64,000 bases of DNA from Pseudomonas sp. B21-056. Its GTDB lineage: Bacteria; Pseudomonadota; Gammaproteobacteria; Pseudomonadales; Pseudomonadaceae. The notes beneath the pieces are model-generated. The model did not search any database and was not told the origin of the DNA. It was given only the letters and a program-made list of their open reading frames with translations. The DNA lies in the NCBI RefSeq assembly GCF_026016325.1, contig NZ_CP087203.1, forward strand, positions 2,046,001 to 2,110,000, read 5' to 3'. Of this stretch, positions 8,758 to 17,048 are shown piece after piece (position 1 is the stretch's first letter; every line of letters begins with the position of its first letter). The position numbers and the translations under genes are program-made.

Positions 8758-10206
8758 GTGACTCAGAAGCCCGACCAGTGTCTTGGTGAATGGATTGATC
8801 GTGAAGCACTCGCTGAAGCGATGATCCCTCTCATCGGTCAGCTCTACCGCAATAACAACGTGGTGAGCTCGATCTATGGCCGCAGCCTGATCAACCAGTC
8901 TGTCATCGCGATTCTCAAGGCGCACCGCTTTGCTCGCCACCGTTCTTCCGACGACAGCGAACTCTCCGTCCACGAAACATTCCCCCTGCTCAAAGCCATG
9001 AGCGAGCTCAAGCTCGGCGCGGCTTCGGTGGATCTGGGCAAGTTGGCGTTCAAATTCCGCAACGAAGGCAATGGCCGTAGCGCCGAGCAGTTCGTGCGTG
9101 AAGAGATGGCTGATGTGGTTGGCCAGCAAAACGTTTCGGCTCGCAAGGGCACTGACGTGGTCCTGTACGGCTTCGGTCGTATCGGCCGTCTGCTGGCGCG
9201 CATCCTGATCGAGAAGACCGGTGGCGGCGACGGCCTGCGCCTGCGGGCCATCGTGGTGCGCAAGGGCGCCGAGAACGACCTGACCAAGCGTGCCAGCCTG
9301 CTGCGTCGCGACTCGGTCCATGGTTCGTTCAACGGCACCATCACCATCGACGAAGAAAACAACACCATCACCGCCAACGGCAACCTGATCCAGGTGATCT
9401 ACGCGAAGAATCCGACCGAGGTGGACTACACCCAGTACGGCATCAAGGACGCCCTGCTGGTGGACAACACCGGTGTATGGCGTGACGCCGACGGCCTGGG
9501 CCAGCACCTGGCCTGCCCGGGTGTCGACCGCGTGGTCCTGACCGCACCTGGCAAGGGCAAGCTGAAGAACATCGTTCACGGCATCAACCACGGCGACATC
9601 ACCGCGGACGACAAGATCGTCTCCGCCGCCTCCTGCACCACCAACGCCATCGTGCCGGTGCTCAAGGCTGTGAACGACAAGTTCGGCATCGTCAACGGTC
9701 ACGTTGAAACGGTTCACTCGTACACCAACGACCAGAACCTGATCGATAACTTCCACAAGGGCGACCGTCGTGGCCGCAGCGCCGCGCTGAACATGGTCAT
9801 CACCGAGACCGGTGCCGCCACCGCCGCCGCCAAGGCCCTGCCTGAACTGGCCGGCAAGCTGACCGGCAACGCGATCCGCGTTCCAACGCCAAACGTGTCG
9901 ATGGCCATTCTCAACCTGAACCTTGAGAAAGCCGCCACCCGTGAGGAGATGAACGAGTACCTGCGCTACATGGCGCTGCACTCCGATCTGCATAAGCAGA
10001 TCGACTTCGTCAACTCGCAGGAAGTGGTGTCCACCGACTTCGTCGGCTCGCGCCACGCCGGTGTTGTGGATGCTGAAGCAACCATCAGCCAAGATAACCG
10101 CGTTGTTCTGTACGTCTGGTACGACAACGAATTCGGTTACAGCTGCCAGGTGGTCCGCGTGATGGAAGACATGGCCGGTGTAAACCCGCCAGCGTTCCCG
10201 CGCTAA
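8758..10206 (+). CDS. gap: Glyceraldehyde-3-phosphate dehydrogenase, long Pseudomonas form
   Basis: 482 residues, well above the usual ~335. The extra length is an N-terminal domain of about 125 residues (TQKPDQCLGEWIDREALAEA onward) ahead of a normal GAPDH fold: the Rossmann motif GFGRIGRLLARIL, the catalytic segment SAASCTTNAIVP, and the C-terminal WYDNEFGYSCQVVR. It oxidises glyceraldehyde 3-phosphate to 1,3-bisphosphoglycerate. I chose the GTG at 8758 over the ATG at 8743 because GGAAGG sits just before it. It is divergent from mfd, as is usual in Pseudomonas. A strong terminator follows. Coenzyme preference cannot be read from the sequence with confidence. Confidence 0.93.
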   Translation: MTQKPDQCLGEWIDREALAEAMIPLIGQLYRNNNVVSSIYGRSLINQSVIAILKAHRFARHRSSDDSELSVHETFPLLKAMSELKLGAASVDLGKLAFKFRNEGNGRSAEQFVREEMADVVGQQNVSARKGTDVVLYGFGRIGRLLARILIEKTGGGDGLRLRAIVVRKGAENDLTKRASLLRRDSVHGSFNGTITIDEENNTITANGNLIQVIYAKNPTEVDYTQYGIKDALLVDNTGVWRDADGLGQHLACPGVDRVVLTAPGKGKLKNIVHGINHGDITADDKIVSAASCTTNAIVPVLKAVNDKFGIVNGHVETVHSYTNDQNLIDNFHKGDRRGRSAALNMVITETGAATAAAKALPELAGKLTGNAIRVPTPNVSMAILNLNLEKAATREEMNEYLRYMALHSDLHKQIDFVNSQEVVSTDFVGSRHAGVVDAEATISQDNRVVLYVWYDNEFGYSCQVVRVMEDMAGVNPPAFPR

Positions 10207-10222
10207 GCCTTAGCCGCAGATG

Positions 10223-10254
10223 AAAAACGCCCCGACTTGTCGGGGCGTTTTTTT
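10223..10254 (+). terminator. Rho-independent terminator after gap
   Basis: A 13-bp stem (10223-10235 with 10240-10252) around a CTTG loop, G+C-rich core, ending in a run of T. Confidence 0.93.
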
Positions 10255-10285
10255 ATCAGGATATTCCTGGTGTCCAGACTGACCT

Positions 10286-10787
10286 CTTCGCGGGCAAGCC
10301 CGGCTCCCACAGTTTTTTGCGGTGTTCACCAAGGTAGTGCCCACCGTCATTCCCCTGTGGGAGCGAGGCTGCTCGCGATAGCGGTGGGTCAGCTTGCATC
10401 GATCTTGACTGTGCAGCCGCCATCGCGAGCAGGCTCGCTCCCACAGTTTTCGCGGTGTTCACGAAAGCTGCGCCCGAGCGCCAATCCCCTGTGTGAGCGA
10501 GCTTGCTCGCGATGGCGTCAGATCAGTCAACATCGTCGTTGAATGCTAAGCCGCTATCGCGAGCAGGCTCGCTCCCACAGAGGTCGGTGGTGAACCTCGA
10601 TTCTGGGTTAACCCCGGGACAATGTGGGAGCGAGCCTGCTCGCGATGGCGTCAGATCAGTCAGCGTCTTCGTTGAATGCTGAACCGCTATCGCGAGCAGG
10701 CTCGCACACAGTTTTCGCGGTGTTCACGAAAGCTGCGCCCGAGCGCCAATCCCTTGTGGGAGCGAGCTTGCTCGCGATAGCGGTGGG
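10286..10787. repeat. REP array with mosaic spacers
   Basis: This gap has no credible gene. It holds a single REP (10286-10312), doublets at about 10354-10447, 10490-10581 and 10623-10710 (the last with a damaged right half), and a single REP from 10755. Two different spacers recur: a GGTCGGTGGTGAACCTCG type (after 10581) and a TTTTCGCGGTGTTCACG type (after 10447 and 10710). The units starting at 10491 and 10624 are 133 bp apart and match the unit of the array at 39.7 kb. Open frames here are repeat artefacts. Bases 10788-10911 hold nothing I recognise apart from the presumed promoter region of the next gene. Confidence 0.9.
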
Positions 10788-10911
10788 TCTGTTTGCATCG
10801 ATGTTGACTGTGTCATGGCCAAGGATAGAAAAGCCGTCGTGCAGTTCCTGAGGTAGGGTGGTCGCTTAACTCCGCTATCCTGAGCCTCACGTTTTTCCAT
10901 CGAGCCGTCCC

Positions 10912-11580
10912 ATGCTTGAAGTCCGCGACGTTTTTAAAAGCTATGTCACCCCTCAGGGACCGTTATCGGTGCTGCAAGGCGTCGACCTGACGTTGACGCC
11001 GGGCAGCAGCCTGGCGCTGATGGGGGAGTCTGGCAGTGGCAAAAGCACCTTGCTGCACCTGGTTGCCGGGTTGGACAAGGTCGATCGCGGCAGTATCCGC
11101 AGTGACGGATATCGGCTCGACGGTATGAACGAGAGCGAACTGGCGAACTGGCGGCGCACGGCAATCGGCCTGGTGTTCCAGCAGTTCAACCTCATCAGCA
11201 GCCTGTCGGTCGAAGACAACCTGGCGTTCCAGGCGCGTCTGTGCGGTCGCTACGACCCGGCCTGGCAGGCCCATCTGGTACAGCGGCTGGGCCTGCAAGA
11301 CTTGCTGCGCCGTTACCCCGAGCAGCTTTCCGGCGGCCAGCAGCAACGGGTTGCACTGGGCCGGGCGCTGGCCTCGCGGCCGCCGTTGCTGTTGGCCGAC
11401 GAACCCACCGGCAGCCTCGACGAAGCCACCAGCGATGAGGTACTGCACCTGCTGCTGGAGCTGTTGGATGGCAGCGCCACCAGTCTGCTGATGGTCACCC
11501 ACAGTCCACGGGTGGCGGCCCGCCTGGCTGAACGCGTGGTGTTGCACGGTGGGCGGCTGGCGCAGGTGGGCCAGGGGTGA
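10912..11580 (+). CDS. ABC transporter ATP-binding protein (LolD/MacB class, AttE-like)
   Basis: 222 residues with Walker A GESGSGKST, signature LSGGQQQRVALGRAL, Walker B LLLADEPTGSLD and a switch histidine in MVTHSPR. The sequence class is the LolD/YbbA/MacB type that drives FtsX-like permeases, which act on lipoproteins or envelope substrates rather than importing solutes. Its stop overlaps the start of the permease gene at 11580, and a lipocalin-like lipoprotein follows, the same gene set as the attEFGH transporter first named in Agrobacterium. The ribosome binding site is weak. The transported substrate is unknown. Confidence 0.9.
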   Translation: MLEVRDVFKSYVTPQGPLSVLQGVDLTLTPGSSLALMGESGSGKSTLLHLVAGLDKVDRGSIRSDGYRLDGMNESELANWRRTAIGLVFQQFNLISSLSVEDNLAFQARLCGRYDPAWQAHLVQRLGLQDLLRRYPEQLSGGQQQRVALGRALASRPPLLLADEPTGSLDEATSDEVLHLLLELLDGSATSLLMVTHSPRVAARLAERVVLHGGRLAQVGQG

Positions 11581-14051
11581 TGATCTTTCGTCAGACCCTC
11601 AAGGCCTTGCTCAGTCATTGGCGCCAGCACCCGGTACAGTTTTTCAGCGTGTTGACCGGGCTCTGGCTCGCCACCAGCCTGCTGACCGGCGTGCAAGCCT
11701 TGAACAGTCAGGCCCGGGAAAGTTACGCCCGGGCCAGTCAGCTCATTGGTGGTGAACCCCAGGCCAGTCTCAGTGCGCCCGGTGGCGGTACCTTCCCCCA
11801 GCAATGGTTTGTCGAGCTGCGTCGCCAGGGGTGGCCGGTGTCACCGGTATTGCAGGCCAGGGTCATGCTCAAGGGGCATGAAGACCAGCGCCTGCAACTG
11901 CTGGGCATCGACCCGGTATCTCTGCCCCCCGGTGCGGCGCTGGCGGGGCAGGCGCGGGAGATGAGCGAGGTGGTGGAATTTTTCACTGAGCCCGGCCGCA
12001 CCTGGATCGCCCCGCAGACCCTGCAAGCCTTGGGACTGGGCGAGGGCGACCGGCCCCTTACCGCCGATGGACACGCCTTGCCGCCGCTGCACACCCAGGC
12101 GGACATGGCGCCGGGCCTGTTGTTGATGGACATCGGGTTCGCCCAGCAAGTGCTCGGGCTGCCGGATCGGTTGTCGCGATTGTTGCTACCCGCGACGTTT
12201 AGCGCAGCGTTGCCGGAAGCGTTCAATGGTCGGTTGCAATTCAAGCGTGCCGATGAAGAAAACAACCTGTCGCGCCTGACCGAAAGCTTTCACCTGAACC
12301 TCGACGCCCTGGGCTTTCTATCCTTTGTGGTGGGGTTGTTCATTGTTCACGCCGCTATCGGCCTGGCCCTGGAGCAACGTCGCAATCTGCTGCGAACCCT
12401 GCGAGCGTGCGGCGTCAGTGCGCGGATGCTGGTCACCAGCCTGGCTGTCGAGCTGGGGGCATTGGCCTTGTTGGGCGGCGTTGCCGGGGTACTCAGCGGT
12501 TACTGGCTGGCGAGCCTGCTGTTGCCGGATGTCGCGGCGAGCCTGCGCGGGTTGTACGGCGCCGAAGTGGCCGGGCATTTGAATCTCAGCCCGTGGTGGT
12601 GGCTGGGCGGGGTGGGCCTGAGCCTGCTCGGTGCGCTGCTGGCCGGTGCCGACAGTTTGCTGCGGGCGGCGCGCTTGCCGTTGCTGGCGCTGGCCAATCC
12701 CCAGGCCTGGCATCAGGCCCATGCGCGCTGGCTGCGCCGCCAGGGCTGGGTGGCGACATTGGCCGCGCTGATCGCCTTGTTTGCGTTGATCCGGGGCGAC
12801 AGCCTGGCCAGCGGCTTTGTCCTGATGACGGCGTTACTGCTGGGGGCGGCGCTGGCGTTGCCGGTGTTGCTCAATCGTGCGCTGAACCTGTTGCTGCGTC
12901 GCAGCCGTTCAGTGCTCGGGCAATGGTTTCTCGCCGATTGCCGGCAGCAACTGCCAAGCTTGAGCCTGGCGTTGATGGCTTTGCTGCTGGCGTTGGCGGC
13001 GAACATCGGCGCCGGCAGCATGACCGCAGGTTTCCGCCAGACCTTCACTCATTGGCTTGAGCAACGCCTGAGCGCAGAACTGTACGTCAGCCCGCAGACC
13101 CCGGCCCAGGCCGGCGAGTTGCACGCCTGGCTCAAACAGCAATCGGTCGTGACCGCCATACTGCCCAACTGGCAGGTATCGGTCCCCTTGCAAGGCTGGC
13201 CGGCGGACGTCTTCGGCATCATAGATCACCCCACCTATCGCCAGCATTGGCCGCTGCTGGAATCCGCCGACAAACCCTGGGAACAACTGGCCGCCGCCGA
13301 CACGCTGATGCTCAGCGAACAACTGGCCCGGCGCCTCAAGGTCCGGGTTGGCGACCCGCTGACCCTGCCGACCCCCCAGGGGCCATGGATGCCGCGCATC
13401 GTCGGGATCTACGCCGATTACGGCAATCCCAAGGGCCATGTGCTGGTCAATGCCGACCACCTGCTTGCCCATTGGCCGGAGCTGACGCCGTACCGCTTCA
13501 ACCTGCGGATCGAACCGTCCGCGATCCCGACGCTACTGTCGGCGTTGCAAAGTCGATTCAACCTGGACGACAGCCGGATCGTCGATCAGGCCCGGCTCAA
13601 GGGCTGGTCGACCCAGGTGTTCGAACGCACCTTTGCCGCCACGGCCGCGCTTAACGGCCTGACGCTGGCCGTGGCCGGGGTGGCGCTGTTCATCAGCCTG
13701 TTGACCCAGAGCCAGAGTCGCCTCGGTCAGTTGGCGCCGCTGTGGGCGCTGGGCGTGACGCGTCGGCAACTGATGCTGCTCAATCTCGGCCAGACCTGGC
13801 TGCTGTCGCTGCTGACCCTGGTGCTCGCCGTGCCGCTGGGCATTGCCCTGGCCTGGTGTCTGGATGCGGTGATCAATGTGCAGGCCTTCGGCTGGCGCCT
13901 GCCGTTGCGGGTGTTCCCATTGCAACTGGCGCAATTGCTGGCGTTGGCGATGTTCGCCACGCTGCTGGCCTCCGCCTGGCCGTTGTACGCCTTGTACCGC
14001 ACGCAGCCGGCGGATCTGCTGAGGCGCTTTTCCCAGGAAGATCGCTCATGA
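11580..14051 (+). CDS. ABC transporter permease, FtsX-like, duplicated (AttF/AttG-like)
   Basis: 823 residues if the ATG at 11580 is used; a GTG at 11577 would add one residue. It is a duplicated FtsX-type permease: an N-terminal transmembrane segment (about residues 15-30) followed by a large periplasmic domain, a central block of membrane helices (about 245-460), a second periplasmic domain, and three C-terminal helices. Permeases of this layout undergo ATP-driven mechanical movement. The start overlaps the ATPase stop by one base, and its own stop overlaps the next ATG (ATGA), so all three genes are translationally coupled. It is probably a fusion of what are two permease genes in the attEFGH arrangement; this is inference. 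Confidence 0.88.
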   Translation: MIFRQTLKALLSHWRQHPVQFFSVLTGLWLATSLLTGVQALNSQARESYARASQLIGGEPQASLSAPGGGTFPQQWFVELRRQGWPVSPVLQARVMLKGHEDQRLQLLGIDPVSLPPGAALAGQAREMSEVVEFFTEPGRTWIAPQTLQALGLGEGDRPLTADGHALPPLHTQADMAPGLLLMDIGFAQQVLGLPDRLSRLLLPATFSAALPEAFNGRLQFKRADEENNLSRLTESFHLNLDALGFLSFVVGLFIVHAAIGLALEQRRNLLRTLRACGVSARMLVTSLAVELGALALLGGVAGVLSGYWLASLLLPDVAASLRGLYGAEVAGHLNLSPWWWLGGVGLSLLGALLAGADSLLRAARLPLLALANPQAWHQAHARWLRRQGWVATLAALIALFALIRGDSLASGFVLMTALLLGAALALPVLLNRALNLLLRRSRSVLGQWFLADCRQQLPSLSLALMALLLALAANIGAGSMTAGFRQTFTHWLEQRLSAELYVSPQTPAQAGELHAWLKQQSVVTAILPNWQVSVPLQGWPADVFGIIDHPTYRQHWPLLESADKPWEQLAAADTLMLSEQLARRLKVRVGDPLTLPTPQGPWMPRIVGIYADYGNPKGHVLVNADHLLAHWPELTPYRFNLRIEPSAIPTLLSALQSRFNLDDSRIVDQARLKGWSTQVFERTFAATAALNGLTLAVAGVALFISLLTQSQSRLGQLAPLWALGVTRRQLMLLNLGQTWLLSLLTLVLAVPLGIALAWCLDAVINVQAFGWRLPLRVFPLQLAQLLALAMFATLLASAWPLYALYRTQPADLLRRFSQEDRS

Positions 14052-15118
14052 AGCTCAGAATCGGCCTGATGCTGCTGGCGCTGCTCGGCGGTTGTGACAA
14101 CCCGCCGGAACCCCAGAAAGGCTTTGCCGGCCTGGGTGGCGAGGCCGTCGCCTTCACACCGGTAGTGCCGGGGCGGGTGTTCGGTTTTCCGGCGGATCAC
14201 GGCGTGCATGAGGGATTCCGCATCGAATGGTGGTATGTCACCGCCAATCTCAAGGACGCCGAGGGTCGCGATTTCGGCGTGCAATGGACATTGTTCCGCA
14301 GCGCCTTGAGCGCTGGTCCCCAGGTGGATGGCTGGCGCAACCAGACGATCTGGCTCGGTCACGCCGCAGTCACTTCCGCCACGGTCCATCATGCCGCCGA
14401 GCGCTACGCACGGGGCGGGGTGGGGCAGGCCGGGGTGCAGGCCACGCCGTTCAGTGCCTGGATCGACGATTGGCAATTCGCCACGCAAGCAAACGGAGCC
14501 GACCCTTTGGCCGACATGCAACTGAAGGCCCGCGACCCACACTTTCGCTATGAGCTGCGGCTCACTTCGACCCGTCCGCTGGTGTTGCAGGGCGACCAGG
14601 GCTTCAGCCAGAAATCCGAACAAGGGCAGGCGTCGTACTACTACAGCCAGCCGTTCTTCCAGGCCAGTGGTCAACTGGAAATCGACGGCCAGCGCTATAC
14701 GGTCAGTGGTCCGGCCTGGCTTGATCGCGAATGGAGCAGCCAGCCGCTGACCGCCAACCAGACCGGATGGGACTGGTTCTCCCTGCACCTGGACAGTGGC
14801 GAGCACGTGATGCTCTACCGCATGCGCCACAAGGAAGGGGCGCCGTACCTCACCGGCACCTGGATCGACGCCCGGGGCCAGGCGCAACCCCTCCACGCCG
14901 GCGATATCGAGCTTGTACCGCTGGACACTGCCAAGGTCGCCGGACGTTCGATGCCGGTGCGCTGGTCCATCAGGATTCCTGGCAAGCACGTCGAGATCAG
15001 TACCCGCGCCCTGAACCCCAACGCCTGGATGGACCTGCGCATTCCCTATTGGGAAGGGCCGGTGCAAGTGAGCGGCAGCCAGGGCGGTAGCGGTTACCTG
15101 GAAATGACCGGCTACTAA
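14048..15118 (+). CDS. Lipocalin-like lipoprotein (AttH / CrtC-type fold)
   Basis: 356 residues with a lipoprotein signal (LLALLGGC, lipidated Cys about residue 16; the residue after it is Asp, which in enterobacteria favours the inner membrane). The body has the paired beta-barrel lipocalin fold of the AttH/hydroxyneurosporene-synthase-like family; typical motifs are EWWYVTANL near residue 60, WLDREWSSQPL and GWDWFSLHLDSGEHVMLYR. The ATG at 14048 overlaps the permease stop. A longer frame starts upstream but lacks a signal and is antisense-like in composition. It probably binds or hands over a hydrophobic ligand to the adjoining transporter. Confidence 0.85.
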   Translation: MKLRIGLMLLALLGGCDNPPEPQKGFAGLGGEAVAFTPVVPGRVFGFPADHGVHEGFRIEWWYVTANLKDAEGRDFGVQWTLFRSALSAGPQVDGWRNQTIWLGHAAVTSATVHHAAERYARGGVGQAGVQATPFSAWIDDWQFATQANGADPLADMQLKARDPHFRYELRLTSTRPLVLQGDQGFSQKSEQGQASYYYSQPFFQASGQLEIDGQRYTVSGPAWLDREWSSQPLTANQTGWDWFSLHLDSGEHVMLYRMRHKEGAPYLTGTWIDARGQAQPLHAGDIELVPLDTAKVAGRSMPVRWSIRIPGKHVEISTRALNPNAWMDLRIPYWEGPVQVSGSQGGSGYLEMTGY

Positions 15119-15193
15119 GACTCGTCGGAACTCCCCGCTAGCGCCAGCCCTCATACCTTATGAATGCCCAGGCAGGAACAACAGGAGCCCGTC

Positions 15194-15436
15194 ATGAGCG
15201 ATGACCTCAAACCCCCGTCGCTGGCAGATTGGCAGCGATTGTTTGACGACAAGGCCTACTGGCAGCAGTCGCCCGATGCTCATTTCACCGAGTTGATGCA
15301 GGTGGCCAACGACCTGTTCGGCCAAGGGGCTATCGACCTGGGGCAGTGGCAAGCGCTCAAGGCCCGGGCCGAACAGCTCCACCAACGCTCCCCCGATGCC
15401 AACGTCGCCGAAGAAGTCGCCGACCCCGATGCCTGA
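15194..15436 (+). CDS. Conserved small protein of unknown function
   Basis: 80 residues, starting MSDDLKPPSLADWQRLFDDKAYWQQS. AGGAG lies 7 bases before this ATG, which decides against the upstream ATG at 15164. The protein is soluble and acidic, without signal peptide or membrane segment. It is 75 bp after the lipocalin gene and 30 bp before another small gene, so it may share their transcript. I do not recognise a family. Confidence 0.65.
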   Translation: MSDDLKPPSLADWQRLFDDKAYWQQSPDAHFTELMQVANDLFGQGAIDLGQWQALKARAEQLHQRSPDANVAEEVADPDA

Positions 15437-15466
15437 TCTGCGAGCCCGAATACGCCAGGAGTAGCC

Positions 15467-15664
15467 ATGAAGCACACCCCCGATCACACCACGCAGAACC
15501 CCGATGAACCGGCGCTGCCCGGCGAAGTGGAGCGCGACAACGACGCCTTGCGACCCAACGACCCGGCCAGGCGCAAGCAGCACGAAGGTGACCCTGGGGC
15601 GGGGGAAACCGATGCACAAAAAATCGGACGCCATGACGCGAGTCGGTCACACCGATCCAGATAA
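15467..15664 (+). CDS. Small hydrophilic protein of unknown function
   Basis: 65 residues, rich in Asp, Glu, His, Pro and Arg and probably disordered (MKHTPDHTTQNPDEPALPGEV at the start). CAGGAG precedes the ATG by 6 bases, and G+C and codon use match the neighbours up to the stop, after which the sequence turns abruptly A+T-rich. No signal peptide or known motif. Confidence 0.55.
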   Translation: MKHTPDHTTQNPDEPALPGEVERDNDALRPNDPARRKQHEGDPGAGETDAQKIGRHDASRSHRSR

Positions 15665-16101
15665 AAGCATCGATTTATAAGTATTGTTAAGTTTTTGTGA
15701 CACGCTACATGTTTTGTTGGAGGGGTTTGTTGTACTGATGTATTGCATTTGTATAACGGGTTGTATAGCTATTTATATGGATCCAAAGTTTGGAGGGCGG
15801 GCTCCGCTGAACTGTAAGGCAACCCGGTCAAACTCAATCAAACGATTAATTGATCAAACAAGTGAGTATTGACAGGCAACGATCAAAATACTCCAAGAGT
15901 AAATAATTATTTATCGCGATTAAGCGGACATGGCACAAAAGTTCCACTATTATTGTGCCCGTTCGCCCAGTGTCTGGCTCTTTACCAGTGCATGGAATGC
16001 CGAGGCCGTTGCACTGGGCGAACACCGTCTGAAACACTTCCGATTTTATTCATGCACATCGACCAGCAGAGCCGGCCGATGCGTGAACAGCTGTCCCGGT
16101 A
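15665..16101. other. A+T-rich gap downstream of hcp with inverted repeats
   Basis: 437 bp without a convincing gene and much lower G+C than the surroundings. It contains a 7-bp inverted repeat GGCACAA/TTGTGCC (15933-15939, 15954-15960) directly followed by a 12-bp one, GTTCGCCCAGTG/CACTGGGCGAAC (15961-15972, 16012-16023). The short frames present (for example 15684-15872 plus, 15846-16037 minus) have no ribosome binding sites I trust. Orphan hcp genes often have a cargo effector downstream; none is intact here. Confidence 0.5.
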
Positions 16102-16620
16102 TTAACCGGCAACCGGGGAGCGCCAATCATCGGAGCCCGAGGTTCCGCTGACTTCGTGGGTCCAGGTGATCTTGCGATAGGTGAAGTGCACATCTTCCAG
16201 ATGGGTGAAGTGCGCGTTCGCCGGATCCTGGCAGTTGAGCATGTAGTCCTTGATATCGACGATGATCGCGTCTTCCAGTGTGGTGGTGTAGTAATGCTCC
16301 TGGGTGCCGGCAGCAGAAGTGCGGTACCACTGGATTTCAACTTTGGTCAGGCGTTCACCGCAGGTCAGCGCCGCCAACAGCAGCGGCGAAGCCTTGTCGA
16401 ACACCTTGGTGATGACCAGCGGTTTATGCACGCGTTGGCCGGTTGGCTGGCCGGACTGTGGATCGCGCGGGATGATGACCTGATGCTGGAAGCCCTGCAC
16501 CATGACCTGGTCTTCATGACCTTCCTGATAGGTGTTGCCCACCGAGTCGGCGGTAAACGCACCGGCAGTGATCAGACCTTGTTTGGTGCCTTCGATGGAC
16601 ATGTACGCGGGGGTAGCCAA
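16102..16620 (-). CDS. hcp: Hcp family type VI secretion tube protein, orphan
   Basis: 172 residues, the usual Hcp length, recognised by AYMSIEGTKQGLITAGAFT, VQGFQHQVIIPRDPQSGQPTG and HLEDVHFTYRKITWTHEVSGTS. Hcp forms the hexameric rings of the inner tube and is exported with cargo effectors. I use a TTG start at 16620 (protein MATPAYMSIEG...), since AAGGAG lies 8 bases upstream and the length then fits; the next ATG would delete six conserved residues. No other type VI genes are in the window, so the apparatus must be encoded elsewhere. A candidate sigma54 promoter lies about 70 bp upstream. The gene sits in an A+T-rich patch suggestive of transfer. Confidence 0.92.
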   Translation of the reverse strand: MATPAYMSIEGTKQGLITAGAFTADSVGNTYQEGHEDQVMVQGFQHQVIIPRDPQSGQPTGQRVHKPLVITKVFDKASPLLLAALTCGERLTKVEIQWYRTSAAGTQEHYYTTTLEDAIIVDIKDYMLNCQDPANAHFTHLEDVHFTYRKITWTHEVSGTSGSDDWRSPVAG

Positions 16621-16686
16621 TGGATGCTCTCCTTGCTGGATAACTAAAGGACCCGGGAAAAAATCGTCCCGAGGTGCCTGAGGGTT

Positions 16687-16702
16687 ATCAAGAGCTATGC
16701 CA
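16687..16702 (-). promoter_or_regulatory. Candidate sigma54 (RpoN) promoter of hcp
   Basis: On the minus strand the sequence reads TGGCATAGCTCTTGAT, close to the -24/-12 consensus TGGCAC-N5-TTGC with correct spacing, about 67 bp before the TTG start. RpoN control of hcp islands is known in Pseudomonas. The -12 element has GA instead of GC, so this is a moderate match. Confidence 0.42.
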
Positions 16703-16916
16703 TTTTTTAAAAAATGCTGTAATTTCAAGTGGTTAATGAGTTTTATAGAGAGGCTGTCGAGTGTTTGCCGGCCATTTGGACAGGATGTGCGCAACGGCCT
16801 GCGCAATGTCGCGCAGTTTTCTGCGCAGCGGCTGTGAGCCCGTGAGCACAGACACAACGACTCGATTGATGGGCTTCATGGCGAAAGCAGGTGTGCATTT
16901 CTTGCCAAGCCGATCT

Positions 16917-17007
16917 TGTGGCGAGGGAGCTTGCTCCCGCTGGGCTGCGCAGCAGACCCTCTTTGTGAGTGCTCCGCACTCAAGCGGGAGCAAGCTCCCT
17001 CGCCACA
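16917..17007. repeat. REP-like doublet, GCGAGGGAGCTTGCTCCCGC family
   Basis: Inverted copies of TGTGGCGAGGGAGCTTGCTC bracket a 50-bp middle containing GCTGGGCTGCGCAGCAG. This is a different family from the GTGGGAGCGAGC doublets. Confidence 0.75.
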
Positions 17008-17048
17008 GTAAGTGCCTTCGCCATAGCCAGGCAGATGAACCGGCGTTC

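Larger units (their letters stand above)
16621..17048. other. Gap between hcp and hglS
   Basis: Beyond the hcp leader and its candidate sigma54 site, this 428-bp stretch holds an A+T palindrome, CATTTTTTAAAAAATG (16701-16716), about 150 bp without recognisable features, and a REP-like doublet at 16917-17007. No gene is supported. Confidence 0.6.

Noticed and set aside
8575..10092. Upstream extension of the mfd frame
   Set aside because: It is antisense to the GAPDH gene; the GTG at 8574 with a ribosome binding site gives the normal Mfd length.
10237..10851. Short frames within the REP array (also at 39706-40030)
   Set aside because: They translate REP repeats (GASLLAMASDQS-like strings) and recur wherever the repeats occur.
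13727..15154. A 475-codon minus-strand frame
   Set aside because: Antisense to the permease and lipocalin genes, which carry clear signals and overlaps.
15961..16023. An integron attC site
   Set aside because: The outer bases are GTTC...GAAC, not the required AAC...GTT arrangement, and no integrase or cassette is nearby.
15930..16151. A 73-codon frame overlapping the hcp 3' end
   Set aside because: No ribosome binding site, runs into hcp antisense, unusual composition.
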